DNA of 64,000 nt from AC-51 sp963749895. Lineage in GTDB: Bacteria > Actinomycetota > UBA4738 > HRBIN12. Position 1 is the stretch's first letter. Each line of letters starts with the position of its first letter. A program made the translations under genes and the position numbers. The stretch is from positions 682,001 to 746,000 of the forward strand of contig CAVVOG010000003.1 of NCBI GenBank assembly GCA_963749895.1, in the 5' to 3' direction. The notes under the pieces were generated by a model. That model did not search any database. It had not been told where the DNA came from and was given only the letters and a program-made list of their open reading frames with translations. Below, in pieces: positions 31,514 through 40,574 of this stretch.

Positions 31514-32868
31514 GCGGGCGGTTCGCGGGCGAACGGGCGCTCGTCGTGGGTGCCGGGGTCGCCGGGGTCGCCGCGGCGGAGGCGCTGCTGGGAGAGGGCG
31601 CGGAGGTCCGGATGACCGACGTCAGGCCGGCCGAGGTGCTGCACGACGCCGCGCGGCTCCAGGCTCTCGGCGCCGAGGTGCGTGCCGGTGGCCACGACCC
31701 GTCGGACCTGGACGGGGTCACGGTGGTCCTCGTGAGTCCAGGGGTGCCTCCCTCCACGGAGGTCGTCACGTGGGCGCACGAACGAAGCCTGCCCGTGTGG
31801 GGTGAGATGGAGCTGGGCGCACGCATGGCGACGGTCCCGTACCTCGCAGTCACGGGGACGAACGGGAAGACGACGACGACCGGACTGCTCGCGGCGTGCC
31901 TCCGCGAGGCCGGCGTCGACGCCGTCGCCTGCGGGAACATCGGCCACCCCTTCCCCTCGGCGGCTCGGGAAGCCCACGAGGCGCTCGTCGTGGAGGTCTC
32001 CTCGTTCCAGCTCGCGCTCCAGACCTCGTTCCATCCGACGATCTCGGTCCTGTTGAACGTCGCGCCCGACCACCTGGACTGGCACGGCTCGTTCGAGGCC
32101 TACGCCGATGCGAAGCGTCGGATCCATGCGAACCAGACCGAGGGCGACACCCACGTGGGGAACCGCGACGATCCTCTCGCCGCCTCGATCTCCGCGACCG
32201 CACCGTGCCGCGTGACGTGGTTCCGGGACGGACCTCCGGGGCGCGGGGAGGTGGGCTACGTCGGCGACGAGCTCGTGGCGGCCGATGGGTCCGGCGCCTT
32301 GGCGACCCTCGATCGTTCGCGCGCCGGGTATCGGCAGGACGCGGCCGCTGCAGCCGGCGCCGCCCTCGCGTTCGGGATCGACCCGGATGCGATCCGACAG
32401 GCGATCGCCGGCTTCGAGCCGGCTCGGCATCGCGGTGAGGTGGTTCTCGAACTCGACGGTGTCCGGTACGTGGACAACTCGAAGGCGACGAACGTCCACG
32501 CCGCCCTCGCGGCGCTCGACGGCGTCGACCGGGCCGTCCTGATCGCCGGGGGGCGAGCGAAGGGTCAGGAGCTCTCGGCGCTCGCCACGCGTGCCGACCG
32601 ACTCGTTGCGGTCGTGGCGATCGGTGAGAGCGCCGCAGACGTGGCGGCGGTGTTCCACGGCCTGGTGCCCGTGCGGGAGGCCGACACGATCGAGGAGGCG
32701 ACCCGCCTCGCCGCGCTCGACGCCCCGACGGGAGGGACCGTGCTGCTGGCTCCGGCGTGTGCGAGCTGGGACCAGTTCCGCGACTACCGCGAACGCGGTG
32801 ACCGCTTCGTGGCTGCCGTTCGTGCGCTCGCGGACGAGGTCGGGAGGGTTCGAGATGGCGGGTCGTGA
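31510..32868 (+). CDS. murD: UDP-N-acetylmuramoylalanine-D-glutamate ligase
   Basis: A 452-residue cytosolic ligase for the D-Glu step. It has an N-terminal Rossmann-like ALVVGAGVAGVAAAEALL, VSPGVPPSTEVV, the ATP loop AVTGTNGKTTTTGLLAACL, EVSSFQL, NVAPDHLDWHGSFEAYADAKRRI and YVDNSKATNVHAALAAL. These are standard MurD features. The GTG start overlaps the mraY stop. The last 14 bp overlap ftsW. Confidence 0.96.
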   Translation: MSGRFAGERALVVGAGVAGVAAAEALLGEGAEVRMTDVRPAEVLHDAARLQALGAEVRAGGHDPSDLDGVTVVLVSPGVPPSTEVVTWAHERSLPVWGEMELGARMATVPYLAVTGTNGKTTTTGLLAACLREAGVDAVACGNIGHPFPSAAREAHEALVVEVSSFQLALQTSFHPTISVLLNVAPDHLDWHGSFEAYADAKRRIHANQTEGDTHVGNRDDPLAASISATAPCRVTWFRDGPPGRGEVGYVGDELVAADGSGALATLDRSRAGYRQDAAAAAGAALAFGIDPDAIRQAIAGFEPARHRGEVVLELDGVRYVDNSKATNVHAALAALDGVDRAVLIAGGRAKGQELSALATRADRLVAVVAIGESAADVAAVFHGLVPVREADTIEEATRLAALDAPTGGTVLLAPACASWDQFRDYRERGDRFVAAVRALADEVGRVRDGGS

Positions 32869-34138
32869 GCCGGCTGAGGTCACCGGCACGCGCCAGGGTC
32901 GATCATGGGCGTCGCCTCGGACGGTGGAGTCGCGGCCGGTCCTTCGCCTCGTGCGCTCACAGGCAGGGTCACCAGCCCGCGACCCCGTGCGGACGGCTCG
33001 GCGCGACGTGCTGCTGCTCGGGGGCTCGGCCGGGTTCCTCACGATCGCCGGACTGGTGATGGTGCTCTCGGCGGGTTCGGTCTCCGCCGCGCAGGGCTAC
33101 GACGGGAACAGCTTCTGGTACTTCCAACGCCAGGCGATCTACGCCCTGGCGGGGGTCGTGGCCGCGGTCGTGGTGGCGAGGACGTCGCCCAGGATCTGGA
33201 TGGCGCTCAGCCTGCCTCTGCTGGCGATCACCTCGGTGCTGATGCTCATCGCGGCGCATCCGGCGTCGGGGACCTCGCTCTACGGCGCGTCCAGGTGGAT
33301 CGACCTGGGACCGCTCACGCTTCAACCTTCCGAGTTCGCGAAGCTCGGCCTCGTCGCGTTCGCGGCGACGATCCTGGCGCGCAAATGGGGCAGGCTCGAC
33401 GATCTGGGTCATCTGCTGATCCCGCTCGGGCCCGTGGTCGCCCTCGTCGCGATGCTCGGGGTCGCCCAGCGCGATCTGGGGACGACCGTGATCTTGTGCG
33501 GTTCGGTGCTCCTCCTGCTGTTCACGGCGGGCGTCCGCCTGCGGTACCTGGCCGTGGCGGGGGTGGTCGGTCTGGCCGGGGCCGCGTACCTGATCGTCGG
33601 GGAGGCCTACCGCCGAACCCGGTTCTTCGAGGCGTGGCTCGATCCGTGGGCCACGCGAGACACGTCCGGCTACCAGCTGGTGCAGGGGCTGATCGCGTTC
33701 GGTTCCGGCGGCTGGTGGGGCACCGGCCTTGGGACGAGTCGCGCCAAGTGGGACTTCCTCCCCAACGCCCACTCGGACTTCATCTACGCGGTGATCGGCG
33801 AGGAGCTGGGAACGGTCGGGGCGATCGTGATCCTCATGGCCTTCGGGGTTCTGATCTGGGCCGGCATCCGGATCGCGGTGCACGCCGCCGGCACCTTCGA
33901 GCGGCTCCTCGCGGCGGGCGTGATCTCGTGGATCGGGCTGCAGACGGTGATCAACCTGGGCGCGGTCACGGGCTTGCTGCCGATCACCGGGGTGCCGCTG
34001 CCGCTCGTGTCCTTCGGCGGGACGGCCCTCGTGGTGACGTTGGCGGGGATCGGCGTCCTCACGAGCGTGGCCCGCGCGAGCGCGAAGGCCGCACCCCCTC
34101 GGCGCGAGGCCACGACGGGACGGAAGGCACCGTCGTGA
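32855..34138 (+). CDS. ftsW: Septal peptidoglycan glycosyltransferase FtsW
   Basis: A 427-residue SEDS-family membrane glycosyltransferase that polymerises lipid II at the septum. An N-terminal cytosolic tail of about 50 residues is followed by roughly ten spans. Characteristic sequences are YGASRWIDLGPLTLQPSEFAKL, the catalytic-Asp region AWLDPWATRDTSGYQLVQGLIAFGSGGWWGTGLG, FLPNAHSDFIYAVIGEELG and LLPITGVPLPLVSFGGTAL. The ATG is preceded by GGGAGGG. It lies between murD and murG, as in other actinobacteria, and pairs with FtsI. Confidence 0.96.
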   Translation: MAGREPAEVTGTRQGRSWASPRTVESRPVLRLVRSQAGSPARDPVRTARRDVLLLGGSAGFLTIAGLVMVLSAGSVSAAQGYDGNSFWYFQRQAIYALAGVVAAVVVARTSPRIWMALSLPLLAITSVLMLIAAHPASGTSLYGASRWIDLGPLTLQPSEFAKLGLVAFAATILARKWGRLDDLGHLLIPLGPVVALVAMLGVAQRDLGTTVILCGSVLLLLFTAGVRLRYLAVAGVVGLAGAAYLIVGEAYRRTRFFEAWLDPWATRDTSGYQLVQGLIAFGSGGWWGTGLGTSRAKWDFLPNAHSDFIYAVIGEELGTVGAIVILMAFGVLIWAGIRIAVHAAGTFERLLAAGVISWIGLQTVINLGAVTGLLPITGVPLPLVSFGGTALVVTLAGIGVLTSVARASAKAAPPRREATTGRKAPS

Positions 34139-35241
34139 ACGTCGTGTTGGCCGGCGGCGGGACCGCGGGCCACGTGTTCCCGGCGGTGGCGGTGGCGAGC
34201 GAGCTCCGTGCCCGCGGTGCCGAGGTGACGTTCGTCGGGGCGCAGGACGGCCAGGAGGCGACGATCGTCCCAGCGGCCGGGTTCCTGTTCGTCCCCGTGC
34301 ATGCGGTCTCGGCCCAGACCAGACTGTCCCTGCGGTCGATGAAGGCCGTCGCCTTGGCCGTTCGTGCCTCCCGCGCCGTCCGTCCCGTCGTCGCCCGCGC
34401 CGACGTCGTGATCGGGATCGGAGGCTTCGCGAGCGCCCCCGCGGCGCTCGCCGCTCGCTCGACGGCCCGTCCCCTGCTCCTGATCGAACAGAACAGCGTC
34501 CCCGGAGCGGTGAACCGGATCGCCGCACGGTGGGCGCGGGTCGTCGCGACGACGTTCGAGGCGACCGCGCGCCGCCTGCCGCCGGGGCCTCGGATCGAGC
34601 GGACGGGGAACCCGATCCGACCCGAGATCGCCGCCCTCGTCGACGCGAGAGCTGCGGTCCACGACGAGGCGCTCGCGGTCTTCGACCTGCGGCCGGACCG
34701 CCGAACGGTCCTCGTCGTCGGCGGGAGCCAAGGTGCGCTCCACCTCGACCAGGTCCTCGCGGCCTCGCTCCCGCTGTTCGTCGGACGCGACGACCTGCAG
34801 CTGCTCGTCAGCACCGGGCGGGACCACCTGGGTGTCGTCGAGGACGCGGCGGCGGATGCCCCGATCCCCGTTCGCGTGCTGCCGTTCATCGATCGCATGG
34901 ACCTCGCGCTCGCGGTCGCGGATCTGGCGGTGTCGCGCTCGGGCGCGAGCGTCGCCGAGTTGGCGGCGGCGGGGCTCCCGTCGATCCTGGTCCCGTACCC
35001 CTACGCGACCGAGAATCACCAGGAGGCGAACGCACGCGAGGTCGTCGAGGCCGGTGCGGCGACGATGATCCTCGATGCCGAACTCACCCCGGAAGGGCTC
35101 TCGTCGGGCATCCTTGGGCTCATGGACGATCACGAGGGACGTCGAGAGATGGCGGCCGCAGCGCGAGCGTGGGCACGGCCCGACGCCGCCCGGCGGATCG
35201 CGGATCTGGCCGAGGAGCTGGCCGAGGAGCGCCGGGGATGA
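34135..35241 (+). CDS. murG: UDP-GlcNAc:lipid I N-acetylglucosaminyltransferase
   Basis: A 368-residue peripheral membrane glycosyltransferase (GT28) that turns lipid I into lipid II. It contains the N-terminal loop LAGGGTAGHVFPAVAVASEL, GIGGFASAPAALAA, LIEQNSVPGAVNRI, the donor-domain loop VVGGSQGALHLDQVL and the C-terminal SRSGASVAELAAAGLPSILVPYPYATENHQEANA. All these are MurG signatures. It overlaps ftsW and murC by 4 bp. Confidence 0.97.
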   Translation: MNVVLAGGGTAGHVFPAVAVASELRARGAEVTFVGAQDGQEATIVPAAGFLFVPVHAVSAQTRLSLRSMKAVALAVRASRAVRPVVARADVVIGIGGFASAPAALAARSTARPLLLIEQNSVPGAVNRIAARWARVVATTFEATARRLPPGPRIERTGNPIRPEIAALVDARAAVHDEALAVFDLRPDRRTVLVVGGSQGALHLDQVLAASLPLFVGRDDLQLLVSTGRDHLGVVEDAAADAPIPVRVLPFIDRMDLALAVADLAVSRSGASVAELAAAGLPSILVPYPYATENHQEANAREVVEAGAATMILDAELTPEGLSSGILGLMDDHEGRREMAAAARAWARPDAARRIADLAEELAEERRG

Positions 35242-36701
35242 CCTGGCGGTTCTGGACGCCGCCCGAGGGGTCGATCCCCACCCTGGACGTGCCGTCGCTC
35301 GACGGTGTCGGCTCCCTGCACCTCGTCGGTGTGGGGGGCGCGGGGATGCGGAACCTCGCGAGGATGTTCCGTGCCCGCGGGCTCGAGGTGAGCGGATCGG
35401 ACATCAAGGACTCGGCCTACCTGCGAGAGCTGGCGGCGGACGGCGTGCGAACGATGGTCGGGCACGACCCCGACCGCCTCGGAACGCCTGACGCCGTCGT
35501 GATCTCGAGCGCGATCACGGAAGCGAACCCCGAGCGTCGCGAAGCCGTCCGGCGGGGGGTCCCCGTCTGGCGTCGCCAGCAAGCGCTCGGGGCCTTGGTG
35601 GGGGGCCGCCGCGGGATCGCGGTGGCCGGGACGCACGGGAAGACGACGACGACCTCGCTCGTGTCCGCCGCGCTCGAGCACGCCGGACTCGATCCCAGCT
35701 ACCTCGTCGGGGGCGACCTGAACGAGAGCGGGAGCGGGGCGCACCCCGGCGACGGTGATCTGTTCGTGTATGAGGCCGACGAGAGCGACGGCTCGTTCCT
35801 GCTCAGCCCCGCATGGGTCGGGATCGTCACGAACGTCGACGTCGATCACGTCGACTTCTACCCGGGCGGCCTGGAGGAGATCGTGCGGGCCTTCGCCGAG
35901 TTCGCGTCGCGCTGCGATCACGTCGTGGCCTGTGGGGACGATCCGGACGTGAGACGAGCCCTCGCTCTCGCCGGAGTGCACGCGACCACGTACGGCGAAG
36001 GTGAAGACAACGACGTCGTCGTCCGCGTCGACGGCTTGGGGCCCGACGGTGCCCGCGGTGCGGTCTCCTTCCAGGACCGGGACGAGCGGATCGACCTCGC
36101 CTTGAAGATCGACGGTCCCCACAACCTGCTGAACGCTGCTGCAGCGATCGTCGTCGCACGTCTGGCGGGAGCCGACCTCGCCGCAGGGGCTGAGGGCCTC
36201 GCCTCGTTCGACGGGGTCCATCGGCGCTTCGAGCTGCGCGGGCAGGTCCGCGGAGCGGACTTCTACGACGACTACGGCCACACCCCCGAGGAGATGGCTG
36301 TCACGATCGCGACGGCGCGTCGACGCGAGCCCGGACGGCTGATCGCCCTGGTTCAACCGCACCGCTACACCCGGGTCCAGGCCATGTGGCGCGAACTCGG
36401 TGCCAGCGTGGCCGACGCGGACGTCGTGATCGTGACCGACGTGTACGGAGCGGCACAGCCGCCGATCCCCGGCGTGACCGGCAAGCTCGTGGTCGACGGC
36501 GTGCAGCTGGCTGCGCCGGGGCGAAGGACCGTGTACCTGCCGCACCGCGGCGACGTGGTGGAGTTCCTGGACCGCGAGGTCGGACCCGGTGACCTCGTCG
36601 TGACGATGGGCTGCGGTGACGTGTGGATGCTCGGGGATGCCGCGATCGAGCGGATCCGCGACCACGACGGGTCCGCCGAGGAACGGGGCGAGACGTCGTG
36701 A
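35238..36701 (+). CDS. murC: UDP-N-acetylmuramate-L-alanine ligase
   Basis: A 487-residue cytosolic ligase adding the first stem residue. It has HLVGVGGAGMRNLARMF (UDP-binding loop), the ATP loop VAGTHGKTTTTSLV, EADESDGSFL, TNVDVDHVDFY, DDYGHTPEEMAVTIATAR and QPHRYTRVQAMW. A short N-terminal extension (about 20 residues, MTWRFWTPPEGS) precedes the standard start. It overlaps murG and murB by 4 bp. Confidence 0.96.
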   Translation: MTWRFWTPPEGSIPTLDVPSLDGVGSLHLVGVGGAGMRNLARMFRARGLEVSGSDIKDSAYLRELAADGVRTMVGHDPDRLGTPDAVVISSAITEANPERREAVRRGVPVWRRQQALGALVGGRRGIAVAGTHGKTTTTSLVSAALEHAGLDPSYLVGGDLNESGSGAHPGDGDLFVYEADESDGSFLLSPAWVGIVTNVDVDHVDFYPGGLEEIVRAFAEFASRCDHVVACGDDPDVRRALALAGVHATTYGEGEDNDVVVRVDGLGPDGARGAVSFQDRDERIDLALKIDGPHNLLNAAAAIVVARLAGADLAAGAEGLASFDGVHRRFELRGQVRGADFYDDYGHTPEEMAVTIATARRREPGRLIALVQPHRYTRVQAMWRELGASVADADVVIVTDVYGAAQPPIPGVTGKLVVDGVQLAAPGRRTVYLPHRGDVVEFLDREVGPGDLVVTMGCGDVWMLGDAAIERIRDHDGSAEERGETS

Positions 36702-37624
36702 CCGCCGTGATCGATCGCGCCGCGGAGATCCTCGGTGAGGCGTGCGGGTCCCGCGTGCATCGAGGGTTCCCGCTCGCGCCGCTCACGACGTTCCGGATCG
36801 GCGGTCCCGCCGCCCTGTACCTCGAACCGTCCGGGGACGACGACCTGGATGCGGTCGGAGGCGCCGTCGCCGAAACGGGGATCCCCGTGATCACGATCGG
36901 CAAGGGGTCGAACGTGCTGATCCCGGACGACGGGTTCCCCGGACTCGTGCTGCGCCTCGGGCGACCGTACCGGTGGGCGGATCGCGACGGTGACCGGTTG
37001 CGGGCGGGCGGCGCGATGCCGCTCCCGGCTCTGTCGGGTGTCGCCCTGCGCCACGGGCTCGAAGGTCTGGAGTTCGGTGTCGCGATCCCCGCCAGCCTCG
37101 GCGGAGCGGTCAGGATGAATGCCGGGGCGCACGGACGCGAGATGGCCGACACGGTCGAAGCCGTGGAGGTGTTCGTACTGTCCGATCGACGCCGAGCGAC
37201 CGTCGAGGGTGCGGACGCCGGCTTCGCATACCGGCGGTCGAACCTTCCCACCGATGGCGTCATCGTCGAGGCCACCTTGCGCCTGCAGCCTGGAGATCCC
37301 GCCGAGATCAGGACGAAGATGGAGACCGCCCGAGGATGGCGCCGCCGGACGCAGCCGCTCGCGGAGCCGAACTGTGGGAGCGTGTTCAAGAACCCTCCCG
37401 GCGACCATGCGGCGCGTCTGATCGAGGCCGCAGGGCTGAAGGGGACGCGGATCGGCGGCGCGCGTGTCTCGGAGAAGCATGCGAACTTCATCGTCGCCGC
37501 CGAGGGGGCTACGGCCGCCGACGTCGTCGCCCTGATCGACCTGATCCGCGAACGTGTCCGGACCGACGCGGGGGTAGAACTCGAGCCCGAGGTTCGCCTG
37601 CTGAGAGCGCGAGCCGATGGCTGA
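36698..37624 (+). CDS. murB: UDP-N-acetylenolpyruvoylglucosamine reductase
   Basis: A 308-residue FAD enzyme that reduces UDP-GlcNAc-enolpyruvate to UDP-MurNAc. It shows the FAD-binding TTFRIGGPAALYLEP, IGKGSNVLIPDDGF, GLEFGVAIPASLGGAVRMNAGAHG, FAYRRSN and the proton-donor serine in NCGSVFKNP, with a C-terminal glutamate in ELEPEVRLL. It overlaps murC by 4 bp and ftsQ by 8 bp. Confidence 0.96.
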   Translation: MTAVIDRAAEILGEACGSRVHRGFPLAPLTTFRIGGPAALYLEPSGDDDLDAVGGAVAETGIPVITIGKGSNVLIPDDGFPGLVLRLGRPYRWADRDGDRLRAGGAMPLPALSGVALRHGLEGLEFGVAIPASLGGAVRMNAGAHGREMADTVEAVEVFVLSDRRRATVEGADAGFAYRRSNLPTDGVIVEATLRLQPGDPAEIRTKMETARGWRRRTQPLAEPNCGSVFKNPPGDHAARLIEAAGLKGTRIGGARVSEKHANFIVAAEGATAADVVALIDLIRERVRTDAGVELEPEVRLLRARADG

Positions 37625-38339
37625 TCCGGTCGTCGCCGGGCGCCGCGCCAACGTCGCCGCACGCAGGAAGAGGGTCGCGGTGATCGTGGCCGTTCCCGTG
37701 CTCGCGGTGGTGCTGCTCGGTCTGCTGTCCTTCACCCCGCTGTTCGGGGCGAAGGAGATCCTCGTGGAAGGCAACGTCACGCTCTCGGCCGACGCCGTCG
37801 CGTCGCTCGCAGGGGTGGGGCCGGGAACGAACGTCGTGCACCTGGATACCGAGGCGGCGACGCAGGCGCTCGAGTCCGACCCGTGGGTGCAGGAGGCGGT
37901 CGTCTCTCGTGACCTCCCTACGACCATCATCGTGCGCGTGGTCGAGCGGGCCCCCATCGCACGATCGGGATCCGCCGTCGTGGCCGCTGACGGGACGGTC
38001 CTGCCCGGCGCGACCGGGGAGGGACTCCCGTCGATCGCCGCGGCGGCCGGAGACGTGACGCTCGATCAACGATCGAGCGCCGCTGCCGCCGCCGGGGCGC
38101 TCGCACCCGTGGTGCGTGACCGCGTCGACACCGTCTTGGTGGAGCCCGACGATGACCTGCTCCTGCTCCTCGACGACGGTGTCACGGTCTTCTACGGAGC
38201 ACCGGGTCAGGAGGTCGCGAAGGCGGAGGCGCTCCGGGCACTGTTGCGCTGGGCGGAAGGGGAGGGCACCGTGCTCGCATCTGCCGATGTGTCCGTGCCG
38301 TCGGCACCGACCGCGCGTCCCGCAGAGGCGACGAGCTGA
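37617..38339 (+). CDS. ftsQ: Cell division protein FtsQ (POTRA domain)
   Basis: A 240-residue bitopic membrane protein: a basic cytosolic tail (RRANVAARRKR), one membrane span (about 20-42) and an extracytoplasmic POTRA domain beginning FGAKEILVEGNVTLSADAVASLAGVGPGTNVVHLD. A beta domain follows (VSRDLPTTIIVRVVERAPIA). It forms the FtsQ-FtsL complex that regulates FtsW-FtsI. It is the last gene of the dense mraZ-to-ftsQ stretch; 233 bp then separate it from ftsZ. Confidence 0.9.
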   Translation: MADPVVAGRRANVAARRKRVAVIVAVPVLAVVLLGLLSFTPLFGAKEILVEGNVTLSADAVASLAGVGPGTNVVHLDTEAATQALESDPWVQEAVVSRDLPTTIIVRVVERAPIARSGSAVVAADGTVLPGATGEGLPSIAAAAGDVTLDQRSSAAAAAGALAPVVRDRVDTVLVEPDDDLLLLLDDGVTVFYGAPGQEVAKAEALRALLRWAEGEGTVLASADVSVPSAPTARPAEATS

Positions 38340-38398
38340 CGTCCCGTAACTGTCACCGGAAACGAGAACGAGAGGGTCAGGTGTGCGCCACTTGACGC

Positions 38399-38427
38399 TT
38401 GACGAACGCTGTTCGGCCTAGTAGTTT
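38399..38427 (+). promoter_or_regulatory. ftsZ promoter with inverted repeat in the spacer
   Basis: TTGACG (38399-38404) and TAGTTT (38422-38427) with a 17-bp spacer. The spacer holds the inverted repeat CGAAC, GCT, GTTCG (38403-38415), a candidate operator. A second TTGACG lies 7 bp upstream (38392). Confidence 0.5.
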
Positions 38428-38434
38428 CCCAAGC

Positions 38435-38472
38435 TTGACTGGAGGTAGATATAACAATAAGCCTTCAGTCAA
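38435..38472 (+). promoter_or_regulatory. AT-rich hairpin in the ftsZ leader
   Basis: TTGACTGGAGG (38435-38445) pairs fully, with one G-U, to CCTTCAGTCAA (38462-38472). The 16-base loop (TAGATATAACAATAAG) is strikingly AT-rich for this genome. It begins about 8 bp past the probable -10, so it should form at the 5' end of the ftsZ mRNA. The function is unknown. Confidence 0.55.
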
Positions 38473-38572
38473 GGGTAAGACTTATGGGTGGAGGAACGGC
38501 GTTTCCCCAGGTAGGAGCGGCTGAAGACCGGTTCGCAGCACGCCGGACGGCCCGCTCGGAGGATCGAGGGAC

Positions 38573-39727
38573 ATGATGGACGCTCCCCAGAACTACCTCG
38601 CCGTCATCAAGGTCGTCGGGATCGGCGGCGGCGGCGTGAACGCGGTGAACCGGATGATCGAGGCGGGCCTCCGGGGCGTCGAGTTCATCGCCGTCAACAC
38701 CGATGCACAGACACTCCTGATGTCCGACGCCGAGGTGAAGCTCGACATCGGACGCGAGACGACTCGTGGACTCGGTGCGGGTTCGGATCCGGAGGTCGGC
38801 AAGGGCGCGGCCGACGAGCATTCCGACGAGATCGAGGAGATCCTCAAGGGCGCCGACATGGTGTTCATCACCGCCGGCGAGGGTGGGGGCACCGGCACCG
38901 GCGGCGCGCCGGTGATCGCCGAGGTCGCCCGCAACCTGGGGGCCCTCACGATCGGGGTCGTCACCCGCCCGTTCGGCTTCGAGGGACGCAAGCGTGCCAC
39001 GCAGGCCGACCTGGGCATCACGGAGCTGAAGAAGGCGGTCGACACGCTGATCGTGGTCCCGAACGATCGTCTCCTCCAGGTGGCCGACCCGTCGATGCCG
39101 ATGGTGGACGCCTTCCGGATGGCCGATCAGGTCCTGTACCAGGGCGTCGACGGCATCACGTCGCTGATCACGACGCCCGGGCTGATCAACCTCGACTTCG
39201 CCGACGTGAAGTCGGTGATGTCGGGTGCGGGATCGGCGCTGATGGGGATCGGGATCGGATCGGGTCAAGATCGCGCGACCGAAGCCGCGAAGGCGGCGAT
39301 CTCGAGCCCGCTGCTCGAGTCATCGATCGACGGCGCGAAGGGCGTGCTGCTGTCGATCGCCGGTCCGACCGACCTGACCCTGCACGAGGTGAACTCGGCG
39401 GCCGACGCGATCACGCGCGTCGCTCATCCCGACGCGAACATCATCTTCGGCGCCGTCGTCGACGACGCGCTCGGTGAGGAGGTCCGCGTCACCGTCGTGG
39501 CGGCGGGTTTCGACAAGTCGAGCCAGGCCGCGGGGGACAACCGGTTCGAGAGTCGGCTCACCCGCCTGCTCGAAGAGCCGGTGCGCGTCGAGACCGACGA
39601 AGCCGAGTCGGCCCTGCCGTCGATCTTGCAGGACGAGGCCGACGTCTTCGCCGCCGAGGTCGAGGTCGCGTCCGTGTCGTTCGACGCCGAGGAGGACCTG
39701 GACATCCCCGACTTCCTCAAGAGCTGA
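38573..39727 (+). CDS. ftsZ: Cell division GTPase FtsZ
   Basis: A 384-residue tubulin-like GTPase that forms the Z ring. It contains the GTP signature GGGTGTG (104-110) and the synergy-loop residues N206/D208/D211 (NLDFAD). A short C-terminal linker of about 55 acidic residues ends in the conserved partner-binding peptide DLDIPDFLKS, where SepF binds. The ATG at 38573 (a second ATG follows) has GGAGGATCGAGGG upstream. No ftsA is nearby, so SepF, encoded two genes downstream, is the likely membrane anchor. The start is separated from ftsQ by its own promoter and leader. Confidence 0.98.
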   Translation: MMDAPQNYLAVIKVVGIGGGGVNAVNRMIEAGLRGVEFIAVNTDAQTLLMSDAEVKLDIGRETTRGLGAGSDPEVGKGAADEHSDEIEEILKGADMVFITAGEGGGTGTGGAPVIAEVARNLGALTIGVVTRPFGFEGRKRATQADLGITELKKAVDTLIVVPNDRLLQVADPSMPMVDAFRMADQVLYQGVDGITSLITTPGLINLDFADVKSVMSGAGSALMGIGIGSGQDRATEAAKAAISSPLLESSIDGAKGVLLSIAGPTDLTLHEVNSAADAITRVAHPDANIIFGAVVDDALGEEVRVTVVAAGFDKSSQAAGDNRFESRLTRLLEEPVRVETDEAESALPSILQDEADVFAAEVEVASVSFDAEEDLDIPDFLKS

Positions 39728-39835
39728 GCGGTCTTCCCGCCGCTCCCCGCGCGGCCCCGCGCAGGGGCGGGGGGCACCGGAACCGAGAGGCGTCCTTCCC
39801 CCGCCTCCCGACCGGGGGCCACCCCGCCCCTTCTC

Positions 39836-39848
39836 TATGCTCGGGGTC
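39836..39848 (+). promoter_or_regulatory. Probable leaderless promoter of yggS
   Basis: TATGCT followed by 7 nt and the ATG at 39849; no Shine-Dalgarno sequence. Confidence 0.5.
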
Positions 39849-40553
39849 ATGGACCCGATCAGAGCCGTGGTCGACGCGAACCTCCGCGCGATCGAAGCGC
39901 GGATCGCCGCGGCGGCGACCCGGGTTGGTCGAGACCCAGGTGAGGTCCTGCTCGTCGGTGCGGCGAAGACGGTGTCGCCTGAGGTCGTGCGGTGCGCGGC
40001 GGAGGCGGGGCTCCGGGCCATAGGGGAGAACTACGTCCAGGAGCTGCGAGAGAAGCATCGGGCGCTCGACGTGGACCCGCCCGCGAACCCACCCCGGTGG
40101 CACTTCATCGGCACCCTTCAATCCGGGACGGCGCATCATGTGGCGGATCTCGCGGACGTCGTCGAGACGCTGTCGGGGGAGCGGGCGGCGCGTCGGCTCG
40201 CGGGCCGTGCCGCCCGCGCGGGCCGGTCGCTCGACGTCTTCCTCGAGATCGACTTCACGGGCGAGCGCAGTGGCCTGACGCCCGGTGACGTGCACGCGGC
40301 GGCATCGATGGTCGACGGGCTCGAGGGGTTGCACCTCCGTGGCCTGATGACCATCCCTCCCCTCACGGCGACGCCGGAGGAGGCCAGACCGTGGTTCGCA
40401 CGGCTCCGAGACGTTCGCGACGACCTGCGAAGGACCTTCCCTGATGTACTGGACCTCTCGATGGGGATGTCGTTGGATTACGAGGTCGCGATCGAAGAAG
40501 GCGCTACCATCGTCCGCATCGGCACGGCGTTGTTCGGCCCACGGACCGTGTAG
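39849..40553 (+). CDS. PLP homeostasis protein, YggS/PLPBP family
   Basis: A 234-residue single-domain TIM-barrel PLP carrier (alanine-racemase N-terminal fold), cytosolic. The PLP lysine sits in LLVGAAKTVSPEVV. Other blocks are GENYVQE, WHFIGTLQSG, GLMTIPP, and SMGMSLDYEVAIEEGATIVRIGTALFG at the C-terminus. It binds and buffers PLP and has no known catalysis. It is the ylmE of Gram-positive division clusters; the ylmD (pgeF) gene that usually precedes it is absent here. I chose ATG 39849 over 39837 because of the TATGCT element 7 nt upstream. Confidence 0.92.
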   Translation: MDPIRAVVDANLRAIEARIAAAATRVGRDPGEVLLVGAAKTVSPEVVRCAAEAGLRAIGENYVQELREKHRALDVDPPANPPRWHFIGTLQSGTAHHVADLADVVETLSGERAARRLAGRAARAGRSLDVFLEIDFTGERSGLTPGDVHAAASMVDGLEGLHLRGLMTIPPLTATPEEARPWFARLRDVRDDLRRTFPDVLDLSMGMSLDYEVAIEEGATIVRIGTALFGPRTV

Positions 40554-40574
40554 CACGAGGAGGAAAGCCCGAGG

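Noticed and set aside
38403..38415. CGAAC-GCT-GTTCG in the ftsZ promoter as a LexA box
   Set aside because: The half-sites are separated by three bases, whereas the actinobacterial LexA box needs four. It is kept only as a generic inverted repeat.
39728..39848. Hidden ylmD/pgeF gene between ftsZ and yggS
   Set aside because: Only about 120 bp separate the genes and no matching reading frame exists, so the gene is absent here.
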